Below, one piece after another: positions 54,301 to 63,243 of a stretch of DNA of 64,000 nucleotides. Positions within the stretch are counted from its first letter, which is position 1. The number at the start of each line of letters is the position of its first letter. The position numbers were made by a program, and so were the translations under genes. The notes under the pieces were generated by a model. The model made no database searches. It saw only the letters and a program-made list of their open reading frames with translations, and had not been told where the DNA came from. The stretch is from Phyllobacterium endophyticum (lineage in GTDB: Bacteria; Pseudomonadota; Alphaproteobacteria; Rhizobiales; Rhizobiaceae): the NCBI RefSeq assembly GCF_003010935.1, contig NZ_PGGN01000004.1, forward strand, positions 372,001 to 436,000, in the 5' to 3' direction.

Positions 54301-57300
54301 TCCCGGCACGGTCGGACCTGACACAAACTACCTCCGCTACACCGGTGACGACCATGTGGTGCTCGGCGGCACTGAAGCAGCCGACATTATGATTGCAGGC
54401 ATCGGCGACGACACGCTCTTTGGCGATGGTGGCAACGACAACCTGGAAGGGGGCTTTGGCAACGACATCATCAACGGTGGCGACGGCGACGACATCATCA
54501 AGGACTCTGGTGGTGACGACAATATCAAGGCCGGCAAGGGCAACGACGTGGTCCATGCTGGACCGGGTCTCGACCTGGTTATGGGCAATGACGGCCAGGA
54601 TTTCATCTTTCTCGGCACAGATGCAGGCTCGGAAGTCTTCGCAGGCACGGGGAACGACTTCATCTACGGCAACAAGAACGCCGAACGCATCCTCGGCAAC
54701 GAAGGCAATGACTGGATCGAAACTGGTACCTTCGACGGTGCCCCCGGCGACAACTTCGACGAAGTCTTCGCCCACGACGGCATCGACGGACACGATGTGT
54801 TCCTCGGCGATGGTGGCTTTGACGAGTTCATCGGCGAAGGCGGCGACGACATCATGGTCGGCAGTGCCGGCCGCGGCAAGATGGTGGGCATGTCCGGCTT
54901 CGACTGGGCGACCTACAAGGATAATCTGACTGGCGTAAATGCCGACCTGTCCATCCCCATTATCTTCGATGAAGCACCGACCCTGCCGCAGAACGCGGCT
55001 CTCGACGAGTATGAGTCGGTGGAAGGTCTCTCGGGTACGAGATTCAACGACGTTCTGAAAGGCACTGAGGACGTGGCCGCAGATCGCGCACCGCTGGCTG
55101 ACGGCGGAACGACGGGCTATCGCGGCAGCGTGCTGGACGCAGAGGGTATCGCCCTTATCCAGGGCCTGCAGGAGGTTCTCGGCGCTGACGTGACGATCTT
55201 TGATGGTGGTGACATCATCCTCGGCGGCGACGGCAGCGATGCAATCACCGGCAATGCCGGCGATGACATCATCGACGGTGACAAGTATCTCGACGTTCAG
55301 ATTGCAGTATATGCTGCAAATGATACGGAGCATGCTGGTACGCCTATCGCTCTGCACAAGTCGATGACGACACTTGCCGCCAGCATGTTCAACGGCTCGA
55401 TCAATCCCGGACAGCTCGGCATCGTTCGAATGATCAAGAACAGCAATGACGATACCGACAGCGACGGCATTGCCGATGTCGATCGGGCGATCTTCTCCGG
55501 AGCACGAGACGAATACGATATCGACTTCAACACCGATGGAACAATCACTGTAGCCCATACTGGTGGGCTTGCGACAGATGGCACTGATACCATTCGCAAT
55601 GTTGAAATTCTCGACTTCACCGACCAGGATATTTCTCTGCAAGCACCTACCCTGGATCTCCATGGTGATGTCACAAATACATCCACCGTATCTGTTCCTC
55701 AGGCGTTTCGTGACACGTTCGATACACCAGCCTTCAACAACAGCAATGGCACCGTCAACTGGGCTGGAACACCTTGGGTGGAGGCCAATGACAGCGGCGG
55801 CGTGACTGCCGGGCAGATCCAACTCGACAACGGCACCAATGACCTTCGTTTCCTGGCGGGGGACGGCGCGACGATCACACGTACCGTCAATCTCTCAGGC
55901 CTTACGACTGCTGTGTTGTCGTTCGAGTATGATCGAAACAACGGCTTTGGTGGCAGCATCGATGTCGGGGAAACCGTCCAGGTGCAATATTCAGCCTCAG
56001 GGAGCTTCACGCCCGGGAATTTCACCATTCTCGAAACGATAGGCAGCATCTCCGGGGGATTTGATGGCGCGGATAATCCTAGTTTCAACCTGAACCTCGC
56101 CGGCGCTGGGCCGAACTCAGCCATCCGCTTTGTCGCCTCGACGATCACTGGAACGGGAGAAGACGTCCGCATAAACAACGTCAATATTGCCACCACGACC
56201 AGCACGACAACCACAACCCCTGGCACGCCCGGCAACAACTATCAAACGAGCTATACGGAAAACGGCCTAGGCGTCGCGATTGCTAACGGTGCACTGATCA
56301 CCGACGACGGTACGACCATGAGTTCAGCTCGGGTTGTGCTGACCAATGCCAGTGCAGGCGATGCCCTTTCGGTACTCGGCTTGCTTCCAGGCGGCATCAG
56401 CTCATCGGTGGATACCTCCGTAGCAGGTCAGATCACCCTGAACCTTTCAGGTACAGCCTCAATCGCCAATTACCGGACGGCTATCCAACAAGTGCGCTAT
56501 GCAAACACATCGGATAACCCGTCTCCTGGCGCCAGAGCCATTCAGGTTACAGTCAATGATGGGCTATTGAACAGCAATATCGCGACCGCGACGGTCACCG
56601 TCACAGCCTCGAACGATGCACCGTCAGCCAACAACGACACGGTCATCACCAATGTGGCTGCGAATACCGCATTCTCCGTCTCGCAGGCAGCGCTGCTTGC
56701 CAACGATACGGACCCCGAGGGCTCGCCGGTCAGTATTACGGCAGTGGGCGGAGCCATTGGACTTGCTACTGGCCCAACGCTGGGGGCGGGAATTATTACC
56801 CTTGCCGATAACACGATCGCCGGCGGCTCCTTCACCTATACCGTAAGCGACGGCACTCTGACCGACCCGGCCACCGTGACGATAAATCGCGTTACAACCG
56901 CCAATATCACGGGAACCGGCGGCAACGATATCATTGTCGGCAATGGCGCCATCAATGCGATCAACGGCGGCGGCGGCAATGACAATATCAATGCTGGCGA
57001 CGGCAACGACACGATCGCTGGCGGTACAGGCAACGATATCATCGTGGCCGGAACCGGCAACGACACGATCGTCTGGAATACCAACGCCTCCGGTGACACC
57101 GATGGTTTCGACATCATCGATGGTGGAGCCGGCGCTACCGACACCTTCAACTTGAACGGGCGGGACGGGCTAGCCGAGACATTCCGGATTTATGCGAAAG
57201 CGGAAGCTCTCTTGGCCGGCATTGCGGTGTCAGGAGCCAACACTGAAATCGTCATAACTCGTACGGTTGGGCTAACGACGACCATCATTGCCGAACTCGA

Positions 57301-58714
57301 CAATATCGAAGAAATTACCGTCAATACCCTCAATACCACTGCCAACAACAACAACAATCCGAACACGCCGGATGGAGGGGTGAACAACGGCGATACGATC
57401 GAGGTTATCGGTAACTTCAATGCACCGTTTACGAGCTTGAATTTCAATACCATCACCATCGATGGGAATGCAGGCGATGATACGGTAGATATATCGGCCT
57501 TGAGTTCGGCTCACCGCATCGTCTTCAGGTCAAATGGCGGCAACGACACCATCGTCGGCAACCTCCGTCCGCAGGACGTGGTCGAACTGCCGGAAGGCGC
57601 AACCGTCGCTGACTACGAAGTCACGATAGAGGATGGCGTCACCACCATGACGAGCAGTGAACATACGATCAAATTCACTGCACCCGGTGGCATGCCGCAA
57701 ATTGGCGGGGATCCAGTCGATGATGAAGACGAGGACGACGAGGACAACGATGATCACAACCACAATGGCGGTTCCTGTAACGATGACGATGATGACGACG
57801 ATGCTCCGGCACCTGGCAATACACCAGGCGCTCCAGTTGTGGGTACAGCCAATGCCGACGTTCTCCTAGGCACGGTTAAGGGCGAAAATATCATTGCCCT
57901 TGGCGGCAACGATACGGTCCTCGGTGGCGACGGCGCGGATGTTGTTCGCGGCGACGAGGGCGATGACTTCATCAGTGCTGAAGGTGGTAACGACATGGCT
58001 TTCGGCGGTGCCGGAAGTGACGACATCCTCGGCGGGGCAGGCAATGACATGCTCTACGGTGATGCTGGGTCCGATCGCATCTTTGGGGATGCAGGGAACG
58101 ATCTGATCGATGCCGGTATCGGCAACGATACGGCTCATGGCGGCGACGGTAACGACATGTTTGTCGGTGGATCCGGCGATGGGGACGACGCCTACCACGG
58201 TGACGCCGGTATCGATACACTCGACCTGGCCGCGATCACGGCCAACCTAAGTGTTGATCTTGGTACGGGCTTCATGGGCCGGGGCAGTGCGTCGAGCACT
58301 CAATCGGGCAATGACACGCTATGGAATGTCGAAAACGTCGTGACGGGTTCCGGCAACGATACGATTACAGCAAGCAGTGTCGTCAACATCATCGATGGTG
58401 GTGCCGGCAATGACACATTCCGCTTCCTCTCCGCAGGGGATGCAGATGGGGATACGATCGCGGGCTTCCAGCCCGGGGACAAGATCGATCTTAGCGGGGT
58501 CGATGCCAATGGCGGCGCAGGCGGCAACCAGTCCTTCACCTTGGTAGCCGGTTCGAACCTAAGCGGTGCTGCACAACTGGTTGTCACGCATGAAACCCGC
58601 GAGGATGGTGACTACACGATCGTTCAGGGCAGTGTGGATGGCGACAGCGGAGCAGAGCTGCGACTGAGCATCAAGGGCAACCACAACCTCACCAACGCAG
58701 ATTTCAATCTGTGA
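51353..58714 (+). CDS. Giant animal-type heme peroxidase with RTX repeats (MopA-like)
   Basis: This 2453-residue protein should be secreted by the adjacent type I system. Residues ~40-900 form an animal-type heme peroxidase: FGQFFDHGLDL (distal His, near 278), HAEHNRLVEH near 550, VVYRFGHSML (proximal His, near 667) and NLARGRDTGVPS near 750. An Ala-rich insertion lies near 185-230. RTX nonapeptides (GGxGxDxLx type) occur near 1000-1110, 1285-1310, 1855-1900 and 2165-2330, with beta-sandwich and cadherin-like parts between 1450 and 1850 and an acidic/His linker near 2122-2151. There is no N-terminal signal peptide, and the C terminus (LTNADFNL) fits type I export. The layout resembles the Mn(II)-oxidising MopA of Aurantimonas; that activity is inferred here. 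Confidence 0.9.
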   Translation: MVTYIRSDLDFILKQIEIAEDHALYVQTNGAEGAPLYGTSLNANPASIPSYNVAWGLRTVDGSYNHLLPGQEQWGAADQEFLELLNPQYRTVMVDPDGAGPSPAIPITYTPGNDVDGPGTFANPGDVIDPEVRTISNLIVDQTLGNPAAILTALQRAGNDDPGMLITASISAAYFPLQDEFRAVADAQRVEAAAAAAASANPTNAALQVAAANAAAALAAAQATLDGAAGVPGGLYDLLANNGIELDGANVHLPNIAPDEGLSAPFNSWFTLFGQFFDHGLDLVNKGGNGAVMIPLQPDDPLYVEGSSTNFMVLTRATTSPGADGVLGDNPATVGVDESLDDGRPVNTTTSYVDQNQTYTSNPAHQVFIRQYVSTPDGPAATGKLIEGANGGMATWAELKAQAANVLGIQLTDQDVAAVPLLRTDPYGNFIPGPNGYPQLVIGIGPDGIPNTNDDLVVEGDPNNPVNPHNVFGATDPLLAVRSVFTNHAFLADIAHGAAPDGLADGDTEIGGNIPVDGEYDNELLDAHFIAGDGRVNENIGLTAVHHVFHAEHNRLVEHTKEVAFADAQAILDGGGSEAEAVAFLNEWLINDVTTVPATAAGLNWDGERLFQAAKFGTEMQYQHLVFEEFARKIQPNINVFLVPDGFDTTLNPSIVAEFAHVVYRFGHSMLTESIDKYDASFTPDHISLIQGFLNPTAFDGVNHAITDDVAAGAIIRGMTRQVGNQIDEFVTSALRNNLLGLPLDLATINLARGRDTGVPSLNAARAEFYEASNQNVLLKPYESWVDFAGHLKNEASIINFIASYGTHPLITGADTLQEKRDAALTIITGVSVGGMTVPADALDFLNATGFYAGGSLGGLNNVDLWIGGLAEETMPFGGMLGSTFNFVFEVQMENLQSGDRFYYLQRLDGLHLFGEMENNSFAAMIMRNTDATHLPSDVFSTPGLILEVNQSRQFNDLNGDGTLESTDPTGGGILTPLVVRNNPGTVGPDTNYLRYTGDDHVVLGGTEAADIMIAGIGDDTLFGDGGNDNLEGGFGNDIINGGDGDDIIKDSGGDDNIKAGKGNDVVHAGPGLDLVMGNDGQDFIFLGTDAGSEVFAGTGNDFIYGNKNAERILGNEGNDWIETGTFDGAPGDNFDEVFAHDGIDGHDVFLGDGGFDEFIGEGGDDIMVGSAGRGKMVGMSGFDWATYKDNLTGVNADLSIPIIFDEAPTLPQNAALDEYESVEGLSGTRFNDVLKGTEDVAADRAPLADGGTTGYRGSVLDAEGIALIQGLQEVLGADVTIFDGGDIILGGDGSDAITGNAGDDIIDGDKYLDVQIAVYAANDTEHAGTPIALHKSMTTLAASMFNGSINPGQLGIVRMIKNSNDDTDSDGIADVDRAIFSGARDEYDIDFNTDGTITVAHTGGLATDGTDTIRNVEILDFTDQDISLQAPTLDLHGDVTNTSTVSVPQAFRDTFDTPAFNNSNGTVNWAGTPWVEANDSGGVTAGQIQLDNGTNDLRFLAGDGATITRTVNLSGLTTAVLSFEYDRNNGFGGSIDVGETVQVQYSASGSFTPGNFTILETIGSISGGFDGADNPSFNLNLAGAGPNSAIRFVASTITGTGEDVRINNVNIATTTSTTTTTPGTPGNNYQTSYTENGLGVAIANGALITDDGTTMSSARVVLTNASAGDALSVLGLLPGGISSSVDTSVAGQITLNLSGTASIANYRTAIQQVRYANTSDNPSPGARAIQVTVNDGLLNSNIATATVTVTASNDAPSANNDTVITNVAANTAFSVSQAALLANDTDPEGSPVSITAVGGAIGLATGPTLGAGIITLADNTIAGGSFTYTVSDGTLTDPATVTINRVTTANITGTGGNDIIVGNGAINAINGGGGNDNINAGDGNDTIAGGTGNDIIVAGTGNDTIVWNTNASGDTDGFDIIDGGAGATDTFNLNGRDGLAETFRIYAKAEALLAGIAVSGANTEIVITRTVGLTTTIIAELDNIEEITVNTLNTTANNNNNPNTPDGGVNNGDTIEVIGNFNAPFTSLNFNTITIDGNAGDDTVDISALSSAHRIVFRSNGGNDTIVGNLRPQDVVELPEGATVADYEVTIEDGVTTMTSSEHTIKFTAPGGMPQIGGDPVDDEDEDDEDNDDHNHNGGSCNDDDDDDDAPAPGNTPGAPVVGTANADVLLGTVKGENIIALGGNDTVLGGDGADVVRGDEGDDFISAEGGNDMAFGGAGSDDILGGAGNDMLYGDAGSDRIFGDAGNDLIDAGIGNDTAHGGDGNDMFVGGSGDGDDAYHGDAGIDTLDLAAITANLSVDLGTGFMGRGSASSTQSGNDTLWNVENVVTGSGNDTITASSVVNIIDGGAGNDTFRFLSAGDADGDTIAGFQPGDKIDLSGVDANGGAGGNQSFTLVAGSNLSGAAQLVVTHETREDGDYTIVQGSVDGDSGAELRLSIKGNHNLTNADFNL

Positions 58715-58725
58715 TCAGGAGCGAT

Positions 58726-58751
58726 AGCGAGCCGGTCTACGCCGGCTCGCT
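58726..58751 (+). promoter_or_regulatory. Intercistronic hairpin between peroxidase and ABC gene
   Basis: AGCGAGCCGG (58726-58735) pairs perfectly with CCGGCTCGCT (58742-58751) around a six-base loop. No T run follows, so it is not a standard terminator. It may stabilise the upstream mRNA end or attenuate read-through. Confidence 0.7.
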
Positions 58752-58777
58752 GATCCAGCCAACAAAACCAAGAAACG

Positions 58778-60553
58778 GTGATGGTAATGCGTTCGAAAAC
58801 CCCTTTGATCGGTACGAAGCGGAAAAATGCAGAAAAGCTTACGCAAGGCTTTCGCGGCATGTTCGTGTTCCTCTTCACCACCTCCGGCGTCATCAACATC
58901 CTCGCGTTGACCGGCTCGTTTTACATGCTTCAGATCTATGATCGCGCGCTCACCAGCGGCAGCGTCCCAACGCTTCTGGCCTTGTCGGCGCTGGCGATCG
59001 GACTTTACCTTTTCCAGGGCATGTTCGATATTATCCGCTCGCAGGTGTTGGTGCGTATCGGAGCGCGTCTCGATAGCAAAATCGCACCGATGGCGCATCA
59101 AGTCGCGATCGATATGCCTCGCTTCGGCTTTTCGACGGCAGAATCGCTGGAACGGGGCCGCGATGTAGATACGGTGCGCGGCTTTCTCGGCAGCCAGGGA
59201 CCGGTTGCACTATTCGATCTGCCGTGGATGCCGCTATATCTTATTTTCGTCTATATGCTTCATCCCTATCTCGGTGCTTTGACCTTCGCCGGCGCGTTCA
59301 TCCTGTCCATGCTGACCATTGCCACCGAGCTGATGACCAGGCGCCTTTCAAGCGCAACTCATCAGGCGGCGATTGCCCGCAATGCGATTGCCGATTCCAA
59401 TGCCCGTAACGCCGACATACTCAAGGCCATGGGTTTCGCAGGCCGGGCGGTCAATCGCTTCAATGTGGCCAACCGGGATCACCTCGAGCTTCAAACCCGG
59501 ACGAATGACATCAGCGGAACGTTCGGTGCGATTTCTCGTGTCCTACGCATGATCCTACAATCGGCAGTGCTCGGACTTGGTGCCTGGCTGACGATTCAGG
59601 GCGAACTTTCTGCCGGCGCAATTATTGCCGCCTCGGTTGCTTCGGCCCGTGCTCTGGCACCCGTCGACCTTGCAATCGGTAACTGGAAGGGTGTTGTTGC
59701 CGCGCGAACGGCGTTTCAACGGTTGAAGGAAACTGTGGTTGCACTTGCTGCCTCAGATACTCCGATGGATCTGCCTGCTCCTAAGGCGACTTTGAAAGTT
59801 GAAAAGATTACAGTGGCGGCCCCAGGGTCCGGCCGTGTACTCCTGAGCGATGTGAGCTTCGAGATCAATGCAGGGCAGGCGCTCGGCATCATTGGGCCGA
59901 GCGGCGGCGGCAAGACGACGCTTGCCCGCGCACTGACCGGTATTTGGCCTACGCTACGCGGGAGCGTACGACTGGACGATGCCGAACTGACCCAATGGGC
60001 CGACAGCAACCTCGGCAAATATATGGGTTATCTGCCGCAGGACGTAGCCTTGCTCGACGCAACGGTCGAAGAGAATATCTCGCGACTTGAATCAAAGGTC
60101 GACGCAAGGGCGATCGTGGAGGCCGCCAAGATTACAGGCATTCACGAGATGATCGTGCGCATGCCGGATGGCTACCGTACGGCACTCGGTCCGCAGGGCG
60201 CGTCTCTGTCAGCCGGACAACGCCAGCGCATAGGGCTCGCACGCGCTCTTTATCGCAACCCGTTCATCGTCGTCATGGATGAGCCAAATTCGAATCTAGA
60301 CGGCGAAGGCGAGATGGCGCTGACGCAGACAATCAAGACTATTCGTGAGCGAGGTGGTATCGCGATCGTTATCGCGCACCGGCCAAGCGCGCTTGCGGCG
60401 GTCGACATGGTCGCAGTCATCCAAAATGGCAAGATGGTGGCATTCGGGCCGAAAGAGGAAATTCTCAAATCGTCTACTCCCGCAGAAACGGTCAAAAGAC
60501 CCGCGCCTGCCGCACAAAATGCGCCGCGCGTCACATCGAGGGTTTCAGCATGA
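58778..60553 (+). CDS. Type I secretion ABC transporter (PrtD/LapB-type permease-ATPase)
   Basis: This 591-residue protein is the inner-membrane motor of a type I secretion system. About six membrane segments lie in residues 30-300. The ATPase domain has Walker A GPSGGGKTT (about 373-381), the signature LSAGQRQRIGLAR and Walker B VVMDEPNSNLD. There is no peptidase C39-like N-terminal domain, which points to an exoprotease/RTX-adhesin subfamily (PrtD-like). Starts at 58778 (GTG), 58781 and 58787 are possible; the ribosome-binding site is weak. It overlaps the next gene by ATGA. Confidence 0.93.
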   Translation: MMVMRSKTPLIGTKRKNAEKLTQGFRGMFVFLFTTSGVINILALTGSFYMLQIYDRALTSGSVPTLLALSALAIGLYLFQGMFDIIRSQVLVRIGARLDSKIAPMAHQVAIDMPRFGFSTAESLERGRDVDTVRGFLGSQGPVALFDLPWMPLYLIFVYMLHPYLGALTFAGAFILSMLTIATELMTRRLSSATHQAAIARNAIADSNARNADILKAMGFAGRAVNRFNVANRDHLELQTRTNDISGTFGAISRVLRMILQSAVLGLGAWLTIQGELSAGAIIAASVASARALAPVDLAIGNWKGVVAARTAFQRLKETVVALAASDTPMDLPAPKATLKVEKITVAAPGSGRVLLSDVSFEINAGQALGIIGPSGGGKTTLARALTGIWPTLRGSVRLDDAELTQWADSNLGKYMGYLPQDVALLDATVEENISRLESKVDARAIVEAAKITGIHEMIVRMPDGYRTALGPQGASLSAGQRQRIGLARALYRNPFIVVMDEPNSNLDGEGEMALTQTIKTIRERGGIAIVIAHRPSALAAVDMVAVIQNGKMVAFGPKEEILKSSTPAETVKRPAPAAQNAPRVTSRVSA

Positions 60554-63210
60554 TAATAGATGTCAAAGGGACCAAATCCGAAAAAACGGAGCCGGACGAG
60601 TCTCACGAACATTATGTCCTGAAGAACGCGGACAAGCGCTCCAATGCACCGCTCTTCTTTACGGTGTTTCTAACAGGGCTTGCGCTTTACCTTAAAAGTG
60701 CATTCCCCCGTCTCGGCGGTGAGGAGCGGCATGAAGAGGCTAAGATTCCGCCACCGGATCAGGCTGGCTCACCCGAGGTAGCCGCAGCGGGCGCTCCCGA
60801 AGTGACGAGTGTGATGGAAGAGCGGACAAGGGAGAAACCGGGCTCCGGTGGGCAATTGTTCGGTAACGGCGATTGGCGCTATGAGCTTTCCGATTCGCCA
60901 ATGATCGAGTTCCAAAGGCTCAACTTGCCAAACTCTGCGCTTTTGAAGAACTTCGGTGGGGTTTCGTTCTCTTTCCATGCTGCAAACGACAATGCCTGGC
61001 GCGGTGGCCGCGTGTCCAACATCGGCCATAGCGGAGGCTCGAACGTTCAGCTTGCGCCTGTCCAGGAGGTCGATCACCGCGAAGATGAAGATGAGGATGA
61101 CGATACAGACGAGGAGAAAGTCGCCAATCGTGCACCGCGGATCAACGGACCCGTCTATTTGACTGACGTCTTTGGCTGCGCGGTTGCTATGATCGGGCTG
61201 TCCGATCTACTGCGCGGCGCGTCGGATCCGGATGGTGATGCGCTCCGCATCCAGAATATCAGCGTGTCCTCCGGAACGCTGACGCAGACGTCGAGTGGCT
61301 GGTACTTCGACGCAGCGATGCTCGGTCCCGTGACCATCACCTACCAGATCACCGACGGCAAACTCTCGATCCTGCAGACCGCCCAGTTCTCAGTGCTGAA
61401 GACCCCTCCGGTCATCGGCACCCAAGGCGATGATATTCTCGTCGGAACCAACTGCGCCGATGATATCGACGGGCGTGACGGCAATGATAATATCGACGCC
61501 AGGGGCGGCAACGACACCGTCAATGGCGGCAATGGCGATGATCATATTGTTGCCGGCAGTGGAAATGACATCATCTTCGCGGGGGCCGGCGATGACATCG
61601 TCCTTGCCGGGCTCGGCGACGATCAGGTTTGGGGCGGCAGCGGCAATGACCGGCTCTTCGGCGAGGAGGGGCGCGATACGATATTCGGTGACAGCGGTAA
61701 CGACACAATCAACGGCGGGCGTGATGACGACCTGCTTTTCGGCGGCGAAGGCAATGACAGTATGGCGGGCGAACATGGCCGCGATACGATTCACGGCGAC
61801 GGCGGCGACGACAAACTGGACGGCGGCGACGGTAATGACATCATTCTCGGCCAGGCGGGTGCTGACGAGCTCAACGGTGGCTTTGGCGATGATATTCTCA
61901 GTGGCGGTAATAACAAGGACGTCGTGCGTGGCGGCGATGGCAACGATACTGTCATAGGCGATGCCGATCAGGTGGCCGACCAGTATGATGGCGGCCCCGG
62001 CCGTGATACACTCGACTATACGGCTGCCCAAAATGGCAGCATGATCGATCTCGCCGCAGGAACTGCCTCCAGTGAGGAGATCGGTGAAGATACGTTCTCG
62101 CCCTTCGAGGTTCTGCGGGCCGGGTCAGGACAGGACGACATCAAGGGCAGTGATGGCGCCGATGAAATTTACGGCAACGGCGGCAATGACCGTATCGATG
62201 GCGCCAGCGGCGCAGACGTCGTGTCGGGCGGCGAGGGCGATGATCAGCTATCGGATGGGGCAGGGGCGGATACTGTAAGCGGAAACAATGGTGATGATAC
62301 CGTCACCGCCGCCATGGACAGTGAAGTAGACACATATGATGGCGGTGCCGACATCGACACGCTGGACTATTCGGCTGCACTGATGGACGTGGTTGTCGAT
62401 CTGGTCGCTGCAAATGCTAGCGGCACGGAAATTGGCGAGGACAGCATAGTTAATTTCGAAGTAATCAAGACAGGAGATGGTGACGATAAGATCACCGGCG
62501 GTGCCGAAGATGAGACGCTGATAGCTTGCTGCGGTGATGATGTGGTTTCGGGCGGCGGCGGGGACGACATCCTCTGCGGTGGCGAAGGCCACGACGTGCT
62601 AAGCGATGGCGAAGGCGCGGATGTCGTACTGGCTGGCGCAGGCGACGATTCCGTGCTCGCCGCGGCGGACGCCGCCAACGACAGATACGAGGGAGAGGAA
62701 GGCTTCGACACCCTCGACTATTCGCAGGCTGCGCAGGGCGTGCTTGTCGACCTGAACACCGGCACGGCGACTGGATTCGACATCGGCCAAGATGTGATTT
62801 CCGGTTTCGAACAGGTAGTCGGAAGCACTTCCAACGATCAGATAAATGTGGGTACGACCGCCATGATCCTGGAAGGCAATGGTGGCGCTGACACATTCCA
62901 GTTCGCGATACCCGAAGGCAGTTCCAGCGCCGAGGTCATCCACCAAATCCTCGACTTCATGGTGGGGGATCGCATCGAGATGTCGAGATACGAGATATTC
63001 GAAGACGTCATCGATACGCTGGAAGACCGGTTCGAGGATACTTATGGGGAGGAAGCTGGCGCGCAACCGCTGCCTATCCGGGTTCGACATGAGGGAACGG
63101 ACGAACTTCAGAAGACACTGATCGAAGTCGATATGGACCGCGATGAACACTATGAAATGACGATTAATCTAACAGGCCATCACATGTTGATGGTCGTCGA
63201 AAATACTTGA
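60550..63210 (+). CDS. RTX protein with N-terminal hydrophobic segment, inside the type I secretion operon
   Basis: This 886-residue protein starts with a cytoplasmic-looking N terminus and a hydrophobic segment at about 34-50 (APLFFTVFLTGLALYLK). A Glu/Pro-rich stretch and an acidic part near 173-188 follow. A cadherin-like beta domain (about 195-280, ASDPDGDALRI) precedes dense RTX nonapeptides (about 290-470). Then come three copies of a ~117-residue unit starting YDGGxGxDTLDYS near 478, 596 and 712. The C terminus is compact, not the usual T1SS tail. Its ATG overlaps the ABC stop. It may be exported or stay membrane-tethered; the function is unknown. Confidence 0.85.
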   Translation: MIIDVKGTKSEKTEPDESHEHYVLKNADKRSNAPLFFTVFLTGLALYLKSAFPRLGGEERHEEAKIPPPDQAGSPEVAAAGAPEVTSVMEERTREKPGSGGQLFGNGDWRYELSDSPMIEFQRLNLPNSALLKNFGGVSFSFHAANDNAWRGGRVSNIGHSGGSNVQLAPVQEVDHREDEDEDDDTDEEKVANRAPRINGPVYLTDVFGCAVAMIGLSDLLRGASDPDGDALRIQNISVSSGTLTQTSSGWYFDAAMLGPVTITYQITDGKLSILQTAQFSVLKTPPVIGTQGDDILVGTNCADDIDGRDGNDNIDARGGNDTVNGGNGDDHIVAGSGNDIIFAGAGDDIVLAGLGDDQVWGGSGNDRLFGEEGRDTIFGDSGNDTINGGRDDDLLFGGEGNDSMAGEHGRDTIHGDGGDDKLDGGDGNDIILGQAGADELNGGFGDDILSGGNNKDVVRGGDGNDTVIGDADQVADQYDGGPGRDTLDYTAAQNGSMIDLAAGTASSEEIGEDTFSPFEVLRAGSGQDDIKGSDGADEIYGNGGNDRIDGASGADVVSGGEGDDQLSDGAGADTVSGNNGDDTVTAAMDSEVDTYDGGADIDTLDYSAALMDVVVDLVAANASGTEIGEDSIVNFEVIKTGDGDDKITGGAEDETLIACCGDDVVSGGGGDDILCGGEGHDVLSDGEGADVVLAGAGDDSVLAAADAANDRYEGEEGFDTLDYSQAAQGVLVDLNTGTATGFDIGQDVISGFEQVVGSTSNDQINVGTTAMILEGNGGADTFQFAIPEGSSSAEVIHQILDFMVGDRIEMSRYEIFEDVIDTLEDRFEDTYGEEAGAQPLPIRVRHEGTDELQKTLIEVDMDRDEHYEMTINLTGHHMLMVVENT

Positions 63211-63243
63211 AGAACACCATCTGGATGTGAGCGGGAGTGAAAT

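Noticed and set aside
54360..54600. Repetitive DNA that might be read as a CRISPR or satellite array
   Set aside because: The repeats are nonapeptide-coding, in frame, vary at wobble positions and have no spacer structure.
53846..55822. Long open frame (658 codons) on the minus strand inside the peroxidase gene
   Set aside because: It is antisense to a clear peroxidase/RTX gene; the repeated Gly/Asp codons of the repeats keep the opposite frame open. It has no recognisable domain or ribosome-binding site.
58726..58751. Treating the hairpin as a classic Rho-independent terminator
   Set aside because: No run of T follows, and downstream genes need transcription; it is kept as an intercistronic stem only.
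61390..62031. Minus-strand open frame in the second RTX gene
   Set aside because: It is a shadow of the GGxGxDxLx repeats; the sense frame has strong family motifs.
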